Source: Gnetum montanum (lineage: Eukaryota; Streptophyta; Gnetopsida; Gnetales; Gnetaceae). Taken from it: a stretch of 64,000 bases of DNA. Numbering within the stretch: position 1 is the stretch's first letter; each line of letters opens with the position of its first letter. Positions 10,173 through 21,428 of the stretch are shown piece after piece. The stretch is from positions 1-64,000 of the forward strand of contig MNCI01004258.1 in the NCBI GenBank assembly GCA_015680685.1, in the 5' to 3' direction. The notes under the pieces are model-generated. The model had not been told where the DNA came from and did not search any database. It was given only the letters and a program-made list of their open reading frames with translations. A program made the translations under genes and the position numbers.

Positions 10173-11024
10173 TGGTAGTAGTGAGTATACCCGACACCCA
10201 ATCATACGAATCACTAGAGTTCACTAAGCAATCCAATCGAATTCCATAGACTTTAGCTCTCTAAGTACACCCGGTCTAAGAGATGAATCTACAAATAATT
10301 ATTGTTGTCTTCTTAGTTCCACTTGTGAGGTACAAGTGTATGGTTAAGTGTAACTGAGGCATCTAATTTTTATCATTTTATCTTTTATTGTTTCAATCAT
10401 CTAAGTGCTAGAAAATAGAGTAATGAATGTTCAATTAATCTAATTAATCTAATAACTAACTATCACTTAACTAATCCTAACATAAGCATTCGTTTCCACT
10501 TTTTGTACACACCCTGAACACGTTGCAACGCTACTAGGTTACCAAGCGTTAGGGCTATTGGGATTACCAAGCATTAATGTATGCTTAAAGCAGTCGTACT
10601 TATGTTCATTATTTAATCAATACTAATATTGATTAAAGTAAAGTGCATGGATAATAAATGCATAAGGAAACATTAATCTATTCCAAGTGCTGCAAGGTTT
10701 GATTGGAAAAGCTCATCTTTATTACCATTCACACTGAGGTGCTTAGGTACATTTGTGTTCAAATAAAGATCTATACACTTCTTTGACTCCTATTGTGGGC
10801 ACTCAGAAAATATTCTAACTTTCAAGAGGAAAAATTGCAAGACCTTTACTACAACTAATGGAAAGATGTCATAAATGCGATAGGTAGGTGCACATTATAG
10901 GTGATGACAGGGTGCCATGTCGACAGGTACACGTCAATGTAGCAAACCCTACGTTGATGAGATCATGTTAACAGGGTCGCATCGATTACATCCCATCGAT
11001 GCGGCCCAACGATACATTTCATCG
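10173..11024 (-). mobile_element. 3' LTR of minus-strand Gypsy element G (852 bp)
   Basis: Reverse-oriented LTR of the same type as the split LTR at 22.6-34.0 kb. It has a U3 with ATCGATGCG/CGCATCGAT inverted words and a TATA region at about 10884-10890 (CACCTATAATG on minus). It also has the shared leader words (GAGTGCCCACAATAGGAGTC) and the GGTAACC block. The first base of the LTR has mutated (CGATG instead of TGATG). A polypurine tract sits directly upstream on the minus strand. Confidence 0.8.
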
Positions 11025-11037
11025 TACCCCCATGATT
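11025..11037 (-). promoter_or_regulatory. polypurine tract of element G
   Basis: CATGGGGGTA on the minus strand directly precedes the LTR start. The same word precedes the 3' LTRs at 19684 and 32384 (there GTGGGGGTA), so it is a shared PPT of these families. Confidence 0.75.
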
Positions 11038-11280
11038 GAATGAAAACTCATCCTTGAATGAACAAAGGAGGAATAAGTTCTTTACAAAATTTTGAGAAGG
11101 TATGGGATTATTGATTAACTATAAACACACAAACTAACACATTAAAAACTAAGTGTCCAAGTGTATGGATTTACAATCATTACAAAAATTGGTGTTTAGG
11201 ATAACAAAATTGAACACCATGACAAAAATGGCAACACAACTCATTTGGCAACTTGAAGACAAGGAAGAAAGTTAGACAGT

Positions 11281-12072
11281 CCTAGGCAATGAAGGCTTTT
11301 GAGGTTTCAAAGGATCTTCTCCTACTTCGAACATACATGGTTGTTGAGGTGCTAGTTGTCGTTGTCCTACTACAATTGCAACTATTGGTGGAATATAAAA
11401 GGCGTCCAACAATGCCTTCCTCTTCTCCTCTCACTCTAGGGATCATTCACGGTCCAAGTTGCTTCACCAATGTGGGTCAAAATGGGAATATCCCACAAAC
11501 AAGTATTGCAGGGAACAACTCCTTCACATCGATAAACCAAGCAGTGAACTATTTACGTTTGATGTCGAACACCCTGAGTGCATTCTACAGCTCTTGGTAG
11601 TTGTTCATCCTCTTGGCCAGGTTCCCAGCAATTGATCTTTGATTGGTGAACTTCACCTTGAGAACCTTGAGTTTCGTGTTTATAACCTCAGGCTTTTGCT
11701 TGGTCTCTTTATGGTGTTTAAACTCTGCCTTGTATGACAAGTACAAGCTAGCCACTTGCTTTTTCAACTCTGATTGCAACCTTTCGATAATCAGCATTGC
11801 CAAGTTTGCATATCAAAGGTTGGTGAGCTTCATGTATTTAGTCATTTTCTTGATCTATAACTCCTTCATCCAAATTTCTACTTTTTTTTATTTATTCATC
11901 CAATTAAAGATAAGTTGCCACACGTCACCTCCTTACTGGAGTTGTCGAAAGGCCTCATTAACTTTTGCCTTTGCTAGTTGGATGTGTTTTTCATTAATTT
12001 CTTTCTGTAAGCCAACTTGGTTCCTATAATGATTTTTCATCCTTTCAAACTTAAGGGCCTCATTTTTCCAGG
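11281..12072 (-). pseudogene. element G extra ORF, C-terminal coiled-coil part
   Basis: The minus strand codes for a long, Lys/Glu/Gln-rich helical stretch with heptad-like spacing. Examples are LQKEINEKHIQLAKAKV near 11985 and LIIERLQSELKKQVASL near 11780. It ends at a TAG near 11281, about 245 bp before the PPT of G. It contains several in-frame TAG/TAA codons, mostly where CAG/CAA would restore a coiled coil, so it is decayed. It continues on the far side of the solo LTR inserted at 12073. Position (between the missing pol and the 3' LTR) and strand make it a sense extra ORF of G, like the env-position ORF of Athila elements. Confidence 0.6.
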
Positions 12073-12850
12073 TGATGGGACACGATATCGCATGGGCTGC
12101 GATATCGCCGTCTGCCGCCAGTTCTATAAATAAGAGGCGACTCTCCCTTGTTTCTCATTCTAGGCCTAGACCATAGTGAAACTCTGGCAGTTTGATCCTT
12201 CCAGAGATAGAATATTTTCCATGTGCCCGCTGTAGGAGCTCCAAAGTGAACGGATCTTTATTCGAGCAAATATTGTACCTGAACACATGTTTGTGTATGG
12301 CAATAAAGACGAACTTCTTGGATAAACCTTGCAGTGCATGGAATAGGCTAAATAAGACTTTATTTGCTGTTATTTACTGTTTATCATTTAAATGCTTTAT
12401 TAGTAATTAAATCTCTCTCAACCCTTCTCTCCTAGTTAAGTGCCTCAGTACGATTGCTTCGAGCACATGCGTTATGCTTGGTGATCCTAGCAATGACTAA
12501 CGTTTGGTAACCAAGGTTGCATTGGTTTAGGGTGTGAACGGTAAGTGGGAACGGATGCTGATGCTAGGTTAATTAAGACTTAGGTAGTTAGTTAAAGTTA
12601 GTTAATTAATCTCTTCACTCTTCACCTCATTAGCATAGGAGATAAAACAGAAAAGACATAAAAATCATATACCTCAGACTTACTTAACCATACATTGTGA
12701 CAAATACAAGTAAGTCTGGGAAGACAACGAATAATTAACCTTAAGTGTTCCATGAGGCGTGTAGGCACTTAGTCTGCAGAGTTCGATCGGATCGCGCGTG
12801 TAATGCTCGTATTCGTATGGTTGAGTGTAGGGGTACCTCGCCACTCATCA
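12073..12850 (+). mobile_element. solo Z-family LTR (778 bp) with target duplication
   Basis: It starts TGATGGG at 12073 and ends CTCATCA at 12850. It is flanked by CCAGG (12068-12072) and CCAAG (12851-12855), a 5-bp target duplication with one change. TATA box CTATAAATAAG at about 12123. GCGATATCGC-type palindromes lie at 12082-12112. No primer site or internal sequence follows, so it is a solo LTR. It split the coding sequence of G's extra ORF. Confidence 0.9.
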
Positions 12851-13111
12851 CCAAGTAATTATTTCTATTGCAGACTTTTGGTGCAAGGCATGGACCTCCT
12901 TCACTGATAAATTTCTATTTTTTGCTACCAAACTTCTTAGTTTAGTGTTCACCTTAGCAAGTTGCTCTTGCTATTGATGGATGAATTCAGATATCTATTG
13001 CTTTTGCACATCAACATTTCGCAGGCAATGATTTTCTATGGTCAAGCTTCATTCTCCTAATGAGTCTAGAATAAGTCCTTCTAGATGTTGTGTGTTGTGG
13101 CATTGGCTAAG
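12851..13111 (-). pseudogene. element G extra ORF, middle coiled-coil part
   Basis: On the minus strand this piece reads as a further coiled-coil segment (phrases such as ISEFIHQ, QEQLAKVNTKLRSLVAKN). It joins the part below 12073 when the solo LTR and one target copy are ignored. It ends at 13107-13111 (CTAAG), where element B inserted. In-frame stops replace Gln codons. Confidence 0.55.
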
Positions 13112-13933
13112 TGATGAGTCATGATTTTCTTGGCTTCGATATTGGATACCCAATATCGGGCCCCCAGATACATTATTGAATATTTGATATTAGGGGGTAT
13201 GGGCCAGCCTATAAATATAGTGCTTGGGCGCACAGTTTGGATAATAGTTTTACATTAGTTTTTCATAGTTTTATTAATAGAGTAGCTGAAATCTTGCAGT
13301 TTTATTCCATAATCTTATAGAATAGTCAGTGAGTGCCCACAAAGTGGATTTGAGTTAGTTGTATGGAGTCTTATTTGAGTGGCAATGTACCTAGACATAT
13401 TTCATGAACGGTAATAAGATCGAGATTGATTCTTATTCATTGCAACACTTTGACTTAGATTAGATTTACTTTCCATGTAATTTACTTTTTATGTGCTTAG
13501 TTAATATTTACATTTTAATGCATGTTAATTAATTAAGCACATAAGTACGATTGCTTCAAGCAATGCTTAACATTTGGTAACCTAGCAGTGTTATATGTGT
13601 TTAGGATGTGCATGGGAAGTGGGATTGGATACATATGTTAAGGTAGTTGATTATTAATTAGAAATTAGATTAGTTGAATTGATTATAAATTGAGTTTCAA
13701 CCTATTGTTAATCATAGAATAATAAAATATAAAATAATAAAAAGCATATGCCTCACTCTGGACTAAACCATACGTGACAAAGCTACCACTAGTCCAAGTG
13801 GGAAGATAGCGAACTACGATCAAGGCATAGCGATCTAGATGCCACAACTAGTCCCATCCATAGAGTTCAACCGGATCATGCATGAATGCTTGTGATTTGT
13901 ATGGTTGGGTGTAGGGTACCTCACTACTCATCA
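13112..13933 (+). mobile_element. 5' LTR of element B (822 bp)
   Basis: Ends TGATGAG...CTCATCA. The U3 has a near-perfect hairpin at 13138-13159 (CGATATTGG, 4-nt loop, CCAATATCG). TATA box CCTATAAATATAG at 13209-13221. The leader word GAGTGCCCACAAAGTGGA follows at about 13330. Confidence 0.88.
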
Positions 13934-13952
13934 TTGGTGTCGTTGCTCAGGA
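13934..13952 (+). promoter_or_regulatory. primer-binding site of element B, tRNA-Asp type
   Basis: TTGGTGTCGTTGCTCAGGA begins directly after the LTR. It matches the tRNA-Asp(GTC)-complementary site of Athila-type elements (TGGCGCCGTTGCCGGGGA) with a few, mainly C-to-T, changes. Confidence 0.75.
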
Positions 13953-14063
13953 TGGTGCTAGTTATCTATATTAGTTATATTATACTTGATCACTGTAAAG
14001 GTCTTAATGATCTATCTCTTAGAAAACATTAATATTTTAAGTTACACATTATTAGAAAAAACC

Positions 14064-16520
14064 ATGTCTTCTTCACATAGGACCAATATTGCATCATATG
14101 ATGAGAACACTTGTAGGAGAAATGATAGGATATATACTGAGGAAAATTAGAGTGAACAACCTCAAATAGGGGTTTCCTATGCTCATTTAGACCCTTACTA
14201 CACTCAAAGACTACATTCAATTGGTGCATACAATCCTAGAGAAGATGGAGTAAGTCCTAGATCAAGGAGGGCCTTAAGGCCTAGGACCTCCTCTAAACTT
14301 AGACAAGGTAAATCAAGGGACCATGGGGAGAACTATAGAAGCCATGGTGATTCTCCCAATTCCTCATCTTCCTCTTCCTCTTCAATGTCTAGTTTTGATG
14401 AAGATGAACATAGGTATAGAGATAGAGCTCCACTACAAGGTTAAGATAAAGATAGAAATCGAACCCAAGGGCAAAATCAAAGACATCAAAATGAGCATAG
14501 ATAAGATCGTCATAATAAAATGAATAGAAATAGAAATTTTCATAACAACATGTCTAATGACAATGAACCCTTGTTGGCCACTAAGAGCCTAATGTACATC
14601 ATGGAGGCAGTTAAGATACCTCACAGGCATCGCAGGGACAGTCACCTACCTAAGCTTAATATAAAAAATATTCCTAAATTTGTAAGAGACTACGATTCGA
14701 ATCCACAACATCATCTACAAACCTTCCATGATGCCTGTGTCTCATACAACATTGAAAGTGGGTGGAAAAAGCTTAAGCTCTTTCCTAGGACTCTAATCAA
14801 CGAAGTTAAAAGTTGGTATAGATCGTTGGAACCAAGTTTCATTCACCAATGGTCCTCAATGCTAGAAATTTTTAATGAAAAATACCAAACCTATGAGAAA
14901 GTGTCCAACCTAAGAAAACAAATCCAAGAGTGGAAGCAAGAAAATCATGAACCCTTGGATGTGGCCTTGGATAGATACTATTCGTTACTACATATATGTC
15001 TTGGTCATGATTTCTTTGAGGAAAGGAAACTTTTCCACATCATCAATGGGATTTGTAATGAAACAAGGGAGACTCTTGGGATGTATCCCCTAGGTCAGTT
15101 ATACGAGCTACGAACCCATCAGATCCAAGAGCTAATTAAGCATGTGGAAAAAGAGGAAGGAGAGCTATGTAAATGAGAGAATGTAGAGGAAAACAACTGG
15201 GATCCAACTCTTCAAAAGAAAAGGATCCATATCTATGATTAGGAAAGTGAGATAGCTCTCAATGAGATGATTTTACGACCAACCTTGTCAATACAAACTT
15301 TTATTAATGAGCTTGAAGTAAAGCTAGGCGAGATGTTGGAAGGGATGAATGAGAAAGTTAAAACTTATGTAGAAACCATAGAGGAGAGAGTGAGACAAAG
15401 CAAATCAAGTGATCACAACAAAAGGAGGAAAAAGAACCAAGAAATAGTTAGGAACACTTATTAGCAAATAGGAAAAATGGCTGAAGAAAGTGAGGCTATA
15501 AACTTAACCACAAACGAAGATAATGGATGTGACATTTGCATATATGACCATTTGAAGGATCATTGCCCGATCTTGTTGCATCTACATAAGAGTTGGGTAG
15601 GGGCATTAAATCTGAAGTTTATACAAAAGTACATGCCTAGGAGATTTTCTCTTCCACATAGTAATTTTAGACAAGCCCAAAAACCAACCATACTATCCTA
15701 AGGGGACTTATTACTAGCCTCAACACTGGCATCAACTACAATGGCAACAACTACAGTTGTGGGGGAGGCCACCACCAAACCAACCCTATCCTTCCTACCA
15801 ATTGAACCCACATGGATGTTATGTTCAACACCTTGTTTCACCAACTAGTTTTACTTCCTCTACTTCAAATCACTACTACCACTCTCCCAAGTACCATTAT
15901 CCCACAACAACTTATACAATATCACCACCTCACACCTATAACCCTACATCATATCCTCAATACTTTCATACTCACCTTCATCATATGTCACCTCCAACAA
16001 CACAAGAAGGTTCAACATCACAACATCAATGAGAGAATTCCACTTGTGTTGCAAACATACACGTAAATGATAACGCTAGTAGATCTCAACCACAACATTG
16101 GAAGCGTCCCTTCTGGAGGAAAGGTCGTAAGCTGAGGGAAAACACTCATGGACCTACTATATCACCTGAACCAGCACAAGGCCAATCTGATGCAATAACC
16201 TTCTTCACAAAAATGATGTCTCCTAATCATACACAAAAGCCAACAAACATCACCACTCCTACATAAGACACAAATGATAAACCTATTATTATGGAGAGAC
16301 AAAAGAATCCATGCATCATCAATAATGATAAAGGGTGTAGTTGTGGGTCAAACGTTCGAAATATTAACACAACCTCTATACTAGCCCACCATGAAGTTCA
16401 GGAGCAAGAGTGTGAGCAAAAGCCAATCTACACAATAGCCACTAAACCAGAAGACACCCAGTGGCTTGAAAATGAGAATATAAAATTGTCTCAAAGATGC
16501 ATGGAAGTAACTGATTTGCT
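14064..16520 (+). pseudogene. gag of element B
   Basis: Starts at ATG 14064 (MSSSHR...; the cognate gag in element C starts MSSYHR). A Ser/Asp/Arg-rich linker lies at about 14230-14520. The retrotransposon gag domain lies at 14520-15176 (phrases FPRTLINEVKSWYRSLEP and FNEKYQTYEKVSNLRKQIQ). After a stop at about 15175 and another near 15240 comes a Lys-rich segment. A zinc-knuckle-like motif CDICIYDHLKDHC (Cys-x2-Cys-x3-His-x4-Cys) lies near 15530-15570. A Pro/His/Tyr-rich stretch (15757-16030) and the start of the protease linker follow. The frame is opened and closed by TAG/TAA codons. Coding stops at about 16520, where the sequence switches to 3' UTR. Confidence 0.8.
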
Positions 16521-17611
16521 TATTTGTTTTGGAATTTTTTGATTCTTCATATGTTTTTCATTTCTTAATATTTTTCTCTCTTTTTGAGTCATTCTCTTTA
16601 TGTTTTATGAATGTATTTTATGTTTTTCTTAATAAAATTGCCAAGTCATAATGCAGAAGTCAATGTTATGTGTTGGGATTTTTGTGCTATGCTACCAAGA
16701 TGATTGGGTAAGTAATTGTGTAAAGTAGTGAGACCACCTCATCCATCCCCCTAGTTCTTTGAATAAAAGGTCTTTTTTAAGGAAACAATTTGGTTCTTCT
16801 TTTATGAAGCTAAAATTAATCAATGATCATTGTACGTTGAAGAAAGAGGGAATGACCAAGTGGGAATGGCAAATGGTGTGACCTCAAGGAGACTTGTTAA
16901 ATTCTCTTCTTGACTTCCTTCATGTGGTTTATGATTCCTCTTGGAATGTATCATCACTCCCTCATCGACCAATAAAAAGGAAGCTTTGTCTTTGCATGGT
17001 GCGGTTCCCATCTAAAAAAAAAACAAAAAATAAAAAACACAAAATAAGGAAAAAAGACAAAAAAAAAAAAAAAACAATGATGGGAATTCAAAGCACACCC
17101 CTTAAACATAATAATGAACTACAAGCATTGGTTATGGGGCTGGAAAGACATGTTACCCATGCCTGAAGGCACCCCTCTAACTAAGGCCCTTCCTTCTCTT
17201 TTCTTCTCTTTTTGGAGTGATGATTGTTCTTTGAGATGGATGTGGACTCACGGTGGTTAGCAAGATGGAACACATCAATGTGAGGTCACTATTCATGGTA
17301 TGAACTTGGTCTAAACTTGGATGGATAGGCATGTTGATCATTTTAATCACACTTGTTATAAGAACCTATTGTGGACATGGTCAAGTACCTTACATCCCAA
17401 TCTTTGCAATCCCTTCTCATTACATTATTCACCTCATTGCTGCATGTAATTATGAGCCTTTTGGTTTTGTGTAGGATAGTGCAACATCCTAATTACGATA
17501 GTTGTGTGTTGTTTAGAACAAATACATGGTCTACATTTAACTTCTTGGGTGTCCATGGATATCTATCGAAGTGGTTATGCAAGGGCATTATGACAGGAGC
17601 CTTCTTTAGGG
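16521..17611 (+). mobile_element. 3' UTR of element B, first part
   Basis: Non-coding and matching the 3' UTR of element C. One copy of the hairpin-forming block is present: GGTGCGGTTCCCATC near 16999, an A-rich run, then GATGGGAATTCAAAGCACACC near 17080. The region follows directly on gag because pol is deleted. Open frames here are short and non-conserved. Confidence 0.65.
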
Positions 17612-17961
17612 AGGACCCACTTACATAACTTTTGTTGATCATGGCTTTGAACTAACCTTCACATCTTCCAGAACATCAATGATGGTTTCTTTGAATTTAT
17701 GCATGATTTTGGGACTACTTCTCATCTATTTCATTAATTTTTCCTACTTTTCTATTTCAATATCGATTAATATTTTTTGGCCATCTTTTGAATTAAACCT
17801 TTGGTTTCAATTATTTAAAAACCTATGTGCTTCTGGAGTTATGCTTATTAGTCATGGGGGCTAGGGATGCCTACTTTAAAATTTTCCAACATCCTATTTT
17901 TGAACATCATGGTAACTAATAGTAATTGATCAAAATAATTAGAATAGCTTGATGATTTTAG
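17612..17961 (+). repeat. 350-bp direct repeat, left copy
   Basis: Almost identical to 18699-19048. Both begin AGGACCCACTTACATAAC and end CTTGATGATTTTAG. Only a handful of single-base differences are visible. The left copy is followed by the Z LTR; the right copy is followed by the natural continuation of the 3' UTR. Confidence 0.9.
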
Positions 17962-18698
17962 TGATGAGTGGTGAGGTACCCCTACACTCAACCATATGAA
18001 TACGAGCGTTTCACGCGCGATCCGATTGAACTCCAAGGACTAAGTGCTTATGCGCTTTAATGAAACACTCGGGGTTAATTAATCGTTGTCTTCCCAAACT
18101 TACTTGTATTGTCATGGTTGTATGGTTAAGTAAGCTTGAGGTATATGATTTTTATAGCTTTTTGCCTTTTTATGTCTTCTGCTAATAAAGGAAAGGGGAG
18201 AGAACTAAGTAACTAACTTACATTAACGATTCATTAACTAAGTTCTAAATGTTCCTAACACCAGTATTTGTTCCCACTTGCCGTACACATCATGAACCAG
18301 TGCAACGTTGCTGGGATTACCAAACGCTAATTGTTATTGGGTTACCAAGCGCTACATGCATGCTCGAAGTGGTTGTACCGAGTGTATTTAACTAAGGGGG
18401 TAGAAGGTTGAGAAAGATATTAATTTAGTAGAAAAGCATTTAAATAATCATTAATTACTATTTAGCTTAATCTATATGTTGCAAGGTTTATCATAAAGTT
18501 CTTCTTTATTTCCGTACACAAAATTGTGCTCAGGTACAAATTGCTCAAATAAAGATCCGTTCACTCTATGACTCCTACTATGGGCACACAAAAATTATTC
18601 TAACTCTGGAATGACTAAACTGTAAGAATCTGGCTAAGGGTGTAAGTCTAACTGCCTTGACACCAAGGGTGTTGCCTCTTATTTATAGAAGATGAGGC
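17962..18698 (-). mobile_element. Z-family LTR, truncated, reverse orientation
   Basis: Its LTR end is intact on the left (TGATGAGTGGTGAGGTACC on plus). On the right it breaks off just upstream of the TATA box (TTATTTATAG at about 18679-18688), so the palindromic U3 seen in other Z copies is missing. It lies exactly between the two copies of a 350-bp direct repeat and has no 5-bp target duplication. Confidence 0.8.
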
Positions 18699-19048
18699 AG
18701 GACCCACTTACATAACTTTTGTTGATCATGGCTTTGAACTAACCTTCACATCTTCCAGAACATCAATGATGGTTTCTTTGAATTTATGCATGATTTTGGG
18801 ACTACTTCTCATCTATTTCATTAAATTTTCCCACTTTTCTATTTCAATATCGATTAATATTTTTTGGCCATCTTTTGAATTAGACCTTTGGTTTCAATTA
18901 TTTAAAAACCTATGTGCTTCTGGAGTTACGCTTATTAGTCATGGGGGCTAGGGTTGCCTACTTTAAAATTTTCCAGCATCCTATTTTTGAACATCATGGT
19001 AACTAATAGTAATTGATCAAAATAATTAGAACAACTTGATGATTTTAG
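18699..19048 (+). repeat. 350-bp direct repeat, right copy
   Basis: Second copy of 17612-17961, offset by 1,087 bp. The 61-codon frames at 17679 and 18766 are duplicates of each other inside this repeat and are not evidence of a gene. Confidence 0.9.
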
Positions 19049-19411
19049 TTACCTCATAACCTTCGGCATAGTATGCTATAATCACCTTGTGCTTAAAAGA
19101 AAACTAAGGGATTTGAAAAGGGTTAACTATTAAGGAAAATTTACCACAACTAATGTTGATCCTTTGGTGACTGTAAGTAATGCTAAAAGAAACACCTAAG
19201 GAAGAAGGTATTTTGCCAGGCATGAAAACAAAGCTAGGAGAGGAACAACAAAGGATATGACCATGGGCAAATTGTAGTACATACAAGATAGTAGTTCAAA
19301 ATTCACATGCTTGCTAGATCCATGAGGCGATGAGTAGAAATTATAGTCCACCCTTCAAAAATGTTCTGCATCACCAGAAAAGCATCGACATAATAGTCAA
19401 GGATTAAAGTT
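19049..19411 (+). mobile_element. 3' UTR of element B, continuing
   Basis: Non-coding stretch between the 350-bp repeat and the tandemly duplicated 3' end. No motif recognised. Confidence 0.5.
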
Positions 19412-20331
19412 TGCCACCACTAGTGAGAACAAGAAGAATAATCTTCAGTGGATTTTTAAAGACCTTTGCAAATTTTGTAATCTTCAATATCTATCCAGTC
19501 TTTTTGTCACTATGTCATTTTGTATTCATCCACTCGAATAAAATTTTGTAATGCGGCACTTAGAGTTAGTCAATAGTTTACATATCAATTAATAATTCCA
19601 TGTATTTCAAATATTTTGTATGGAACTTGTTTCTCATTTTGTAAGGAACTCAAGAACAAGTTTTCATTCAATCATGGGGGTATGATGAGTCATGATTTGC
19701 CTACCTTGATATCGGGCCCTTAGATGCATTATCGAATATCCAATATTGGGGGGTATGGACCATCCTATAAATATAGTACTTGGGTGCACGGTTTGGGTAA
19801 TAGTTTTGCATTAGTTTTTCATAGTTTTTTCAATAGAGTAGTTGAACTCTTGTAAGTTTATTTCATAATCTTATAGAATAGTTAGTGAGTGCCCATAGAG
19901 TGGATCTGAGTCAGTCGTATGGAGTCTTATTTGAGTGGCAATGTACCTAGACATATTCCATGAATGACAATAAGATGGAGATTGATTCTTATTCATTGTA
20001 GCACTTTGACTTAGATTAGATTTACTTTCCATGTAATTTACTTTTTATGTACTTAGTTAATATTTACATTTTAATGCATGTTAATTAATTAAGCACACAA
20101 GTATGATTGCTTCAAGCATGCATATGACTCTTGGTAATCCCAGCAACACTTAACGTTTGGTAACCCAGCAGCGTTATATGTGTTTAGGATGTGCATGGGA
20201 AGTGGGATTGGATTCTTATGTTAGGGTAGTTGATTATTAATTAGTAGTTAAATTAGTTGAATTGATTATAAATTGAGTTTCAACCTATTGTTAATCATAG
20301 AGCAATAAAATATAAAATAATAAAAATCATA
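19412..20331 (+). repeat. 920-bp tandem duplication, first unit (3' UTR + PPT + truncated LTR)
   Basis: This unit carries the last 260 bp of 3' UTR, the polypurine tract CATGGGGGTA ending at 19683, and an LTR from 19684 (TGATGAGTCATG). The LTR stops about 190 bp short of its end, at CATATGCC, where the second unit begins. The unit aligns with 20332-21251 at a constant offset of 920. Confidence 0.85.
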
Positions 20332-21428
20332 TGCCGTCACTAGCGAGAATAAGAAGAATCATCTTCAGTGGATTTTTAAAGACCTCTACAAATTTTGTAA
20401 TCTTCAATATCTATCCAATCTTTTTGTCACTATGTTATTTTGTATTCATCCACTGGAATAAAATTTTATAATGTGGCACTTAGAGTTAGTCAATAGTTTG
20501 CATATCAGTTAATAATCCCATACATTTCCAATATTTTGTACGGAACTTGTTTCTCATTTTGTAAGGAACTCAAGGACAAGTTTTCATTCAATCGTGTCGA
20601 TATGATTTTCTTGCCCCTATATCAAGCCCCTAGATGTGTTATACAAATATTTGATATTGGGGGGTATAGGCCAGCCTATAAATATAGTACTTGGGTGGAT
20701 GGTTTGGGTAATAGTTTTGCATTAGTTTTTCATAGTTTTTTCAATAGAGTAGCTGAACTCTGGAAGTTTTATTCCATAATCTTACAGAACAGTCAATGAG
20801 TGCCCATGGATTGGATCTGAGTCAGTTGTATGGAGTCTTATTTGAGTGGCAATGTACCTAGACATATTCCATGAATGACAATAAGATTGAGATTGATTCT
20901 TATTCATTACAACACTTTGACTTAGATTAGATTTACTTTCCATGTAATTTACTTTTCATGTACTTAGTTAATATTTACATTTTAATGCATGTTAATTAAT
21001 TAAACACATAAGTATGATTTCTTTGAGCATGCGTATGACTCTTGGTAATCTCAACAATGCTTAATGTTTAGTAACTCAGCAGCGTTATATGTGTTTAGGA
21101 TGTGCATGGGAAGTGGGATCAAATACTTATGTTAGTGTAGTTGATTATTAATTAGTAGTTAGATTAGTTGAATTGGTTATAAATTGAGTTTTAACCTATT
21201 GTTAATCGTAGAGCAATAAAATATAAAATAATAAAAATCATATGCCTCACTCTGGACTAAACCATATGTGAGAAAGCTACCACTATTCTAAGTGGGAAGA
21301 CAACAAACTACGATCAAGGCATAGTGATCTAGATGCCATAATTAGTCCCATTCATAGAATTTGACTAGATCATGCATGAATGCTTGTGATTCGTATGATT
21401 GGGCATAGGGATACCTCGCTGCTCATCA
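20332..21428 (+). repeat. 920-bp tandem duplication, second unit and terminal 3' LTR of element B
   Basis: It repeats the 3' UTR and LTR and then continues to the true LTR end CTCATCA at 21428. In this copy the PPT is altered and the first ten LTR bases are lost near 20606. TATA region CCTATAAATATAG at about 20677. The 87-codon frame at 20536-20799 is inside the LTR and not a gene. Confidence 0.85.

Larger units (their letters stand above)
13112..21428 (+). mobile_element. element B: Athila-like Gypsy element lacking pol, 8.3 kb
   Basis: Bounded by TGATGAG at 13112 and CTCATCA at 21428, with a perfect 5-bp target duplication CTAAG (13107-13111 and 21429-21433). Order: 5' LTR, primer site, gag, abrupt jump into 3' UTR near 16.5 kb, 3' UTR containing a truncated Z LTR in reverse, then a tandemly duplicated 3' UTR-LTR end. 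By comparison with element C, the region from late protease to the end of integrase is missing, so B is a non-autonomous deletion product. It sits inside the extra ORF of element G. Confidence 0.88.

Noticed and set aside
17679-18951. Two near-identical 61-codon frames (17679-17864 and 18766-18951) as a duplicated gene
   Set aside because: They are simply part of a 350-bp non-coding duplication in a 3' UTR.
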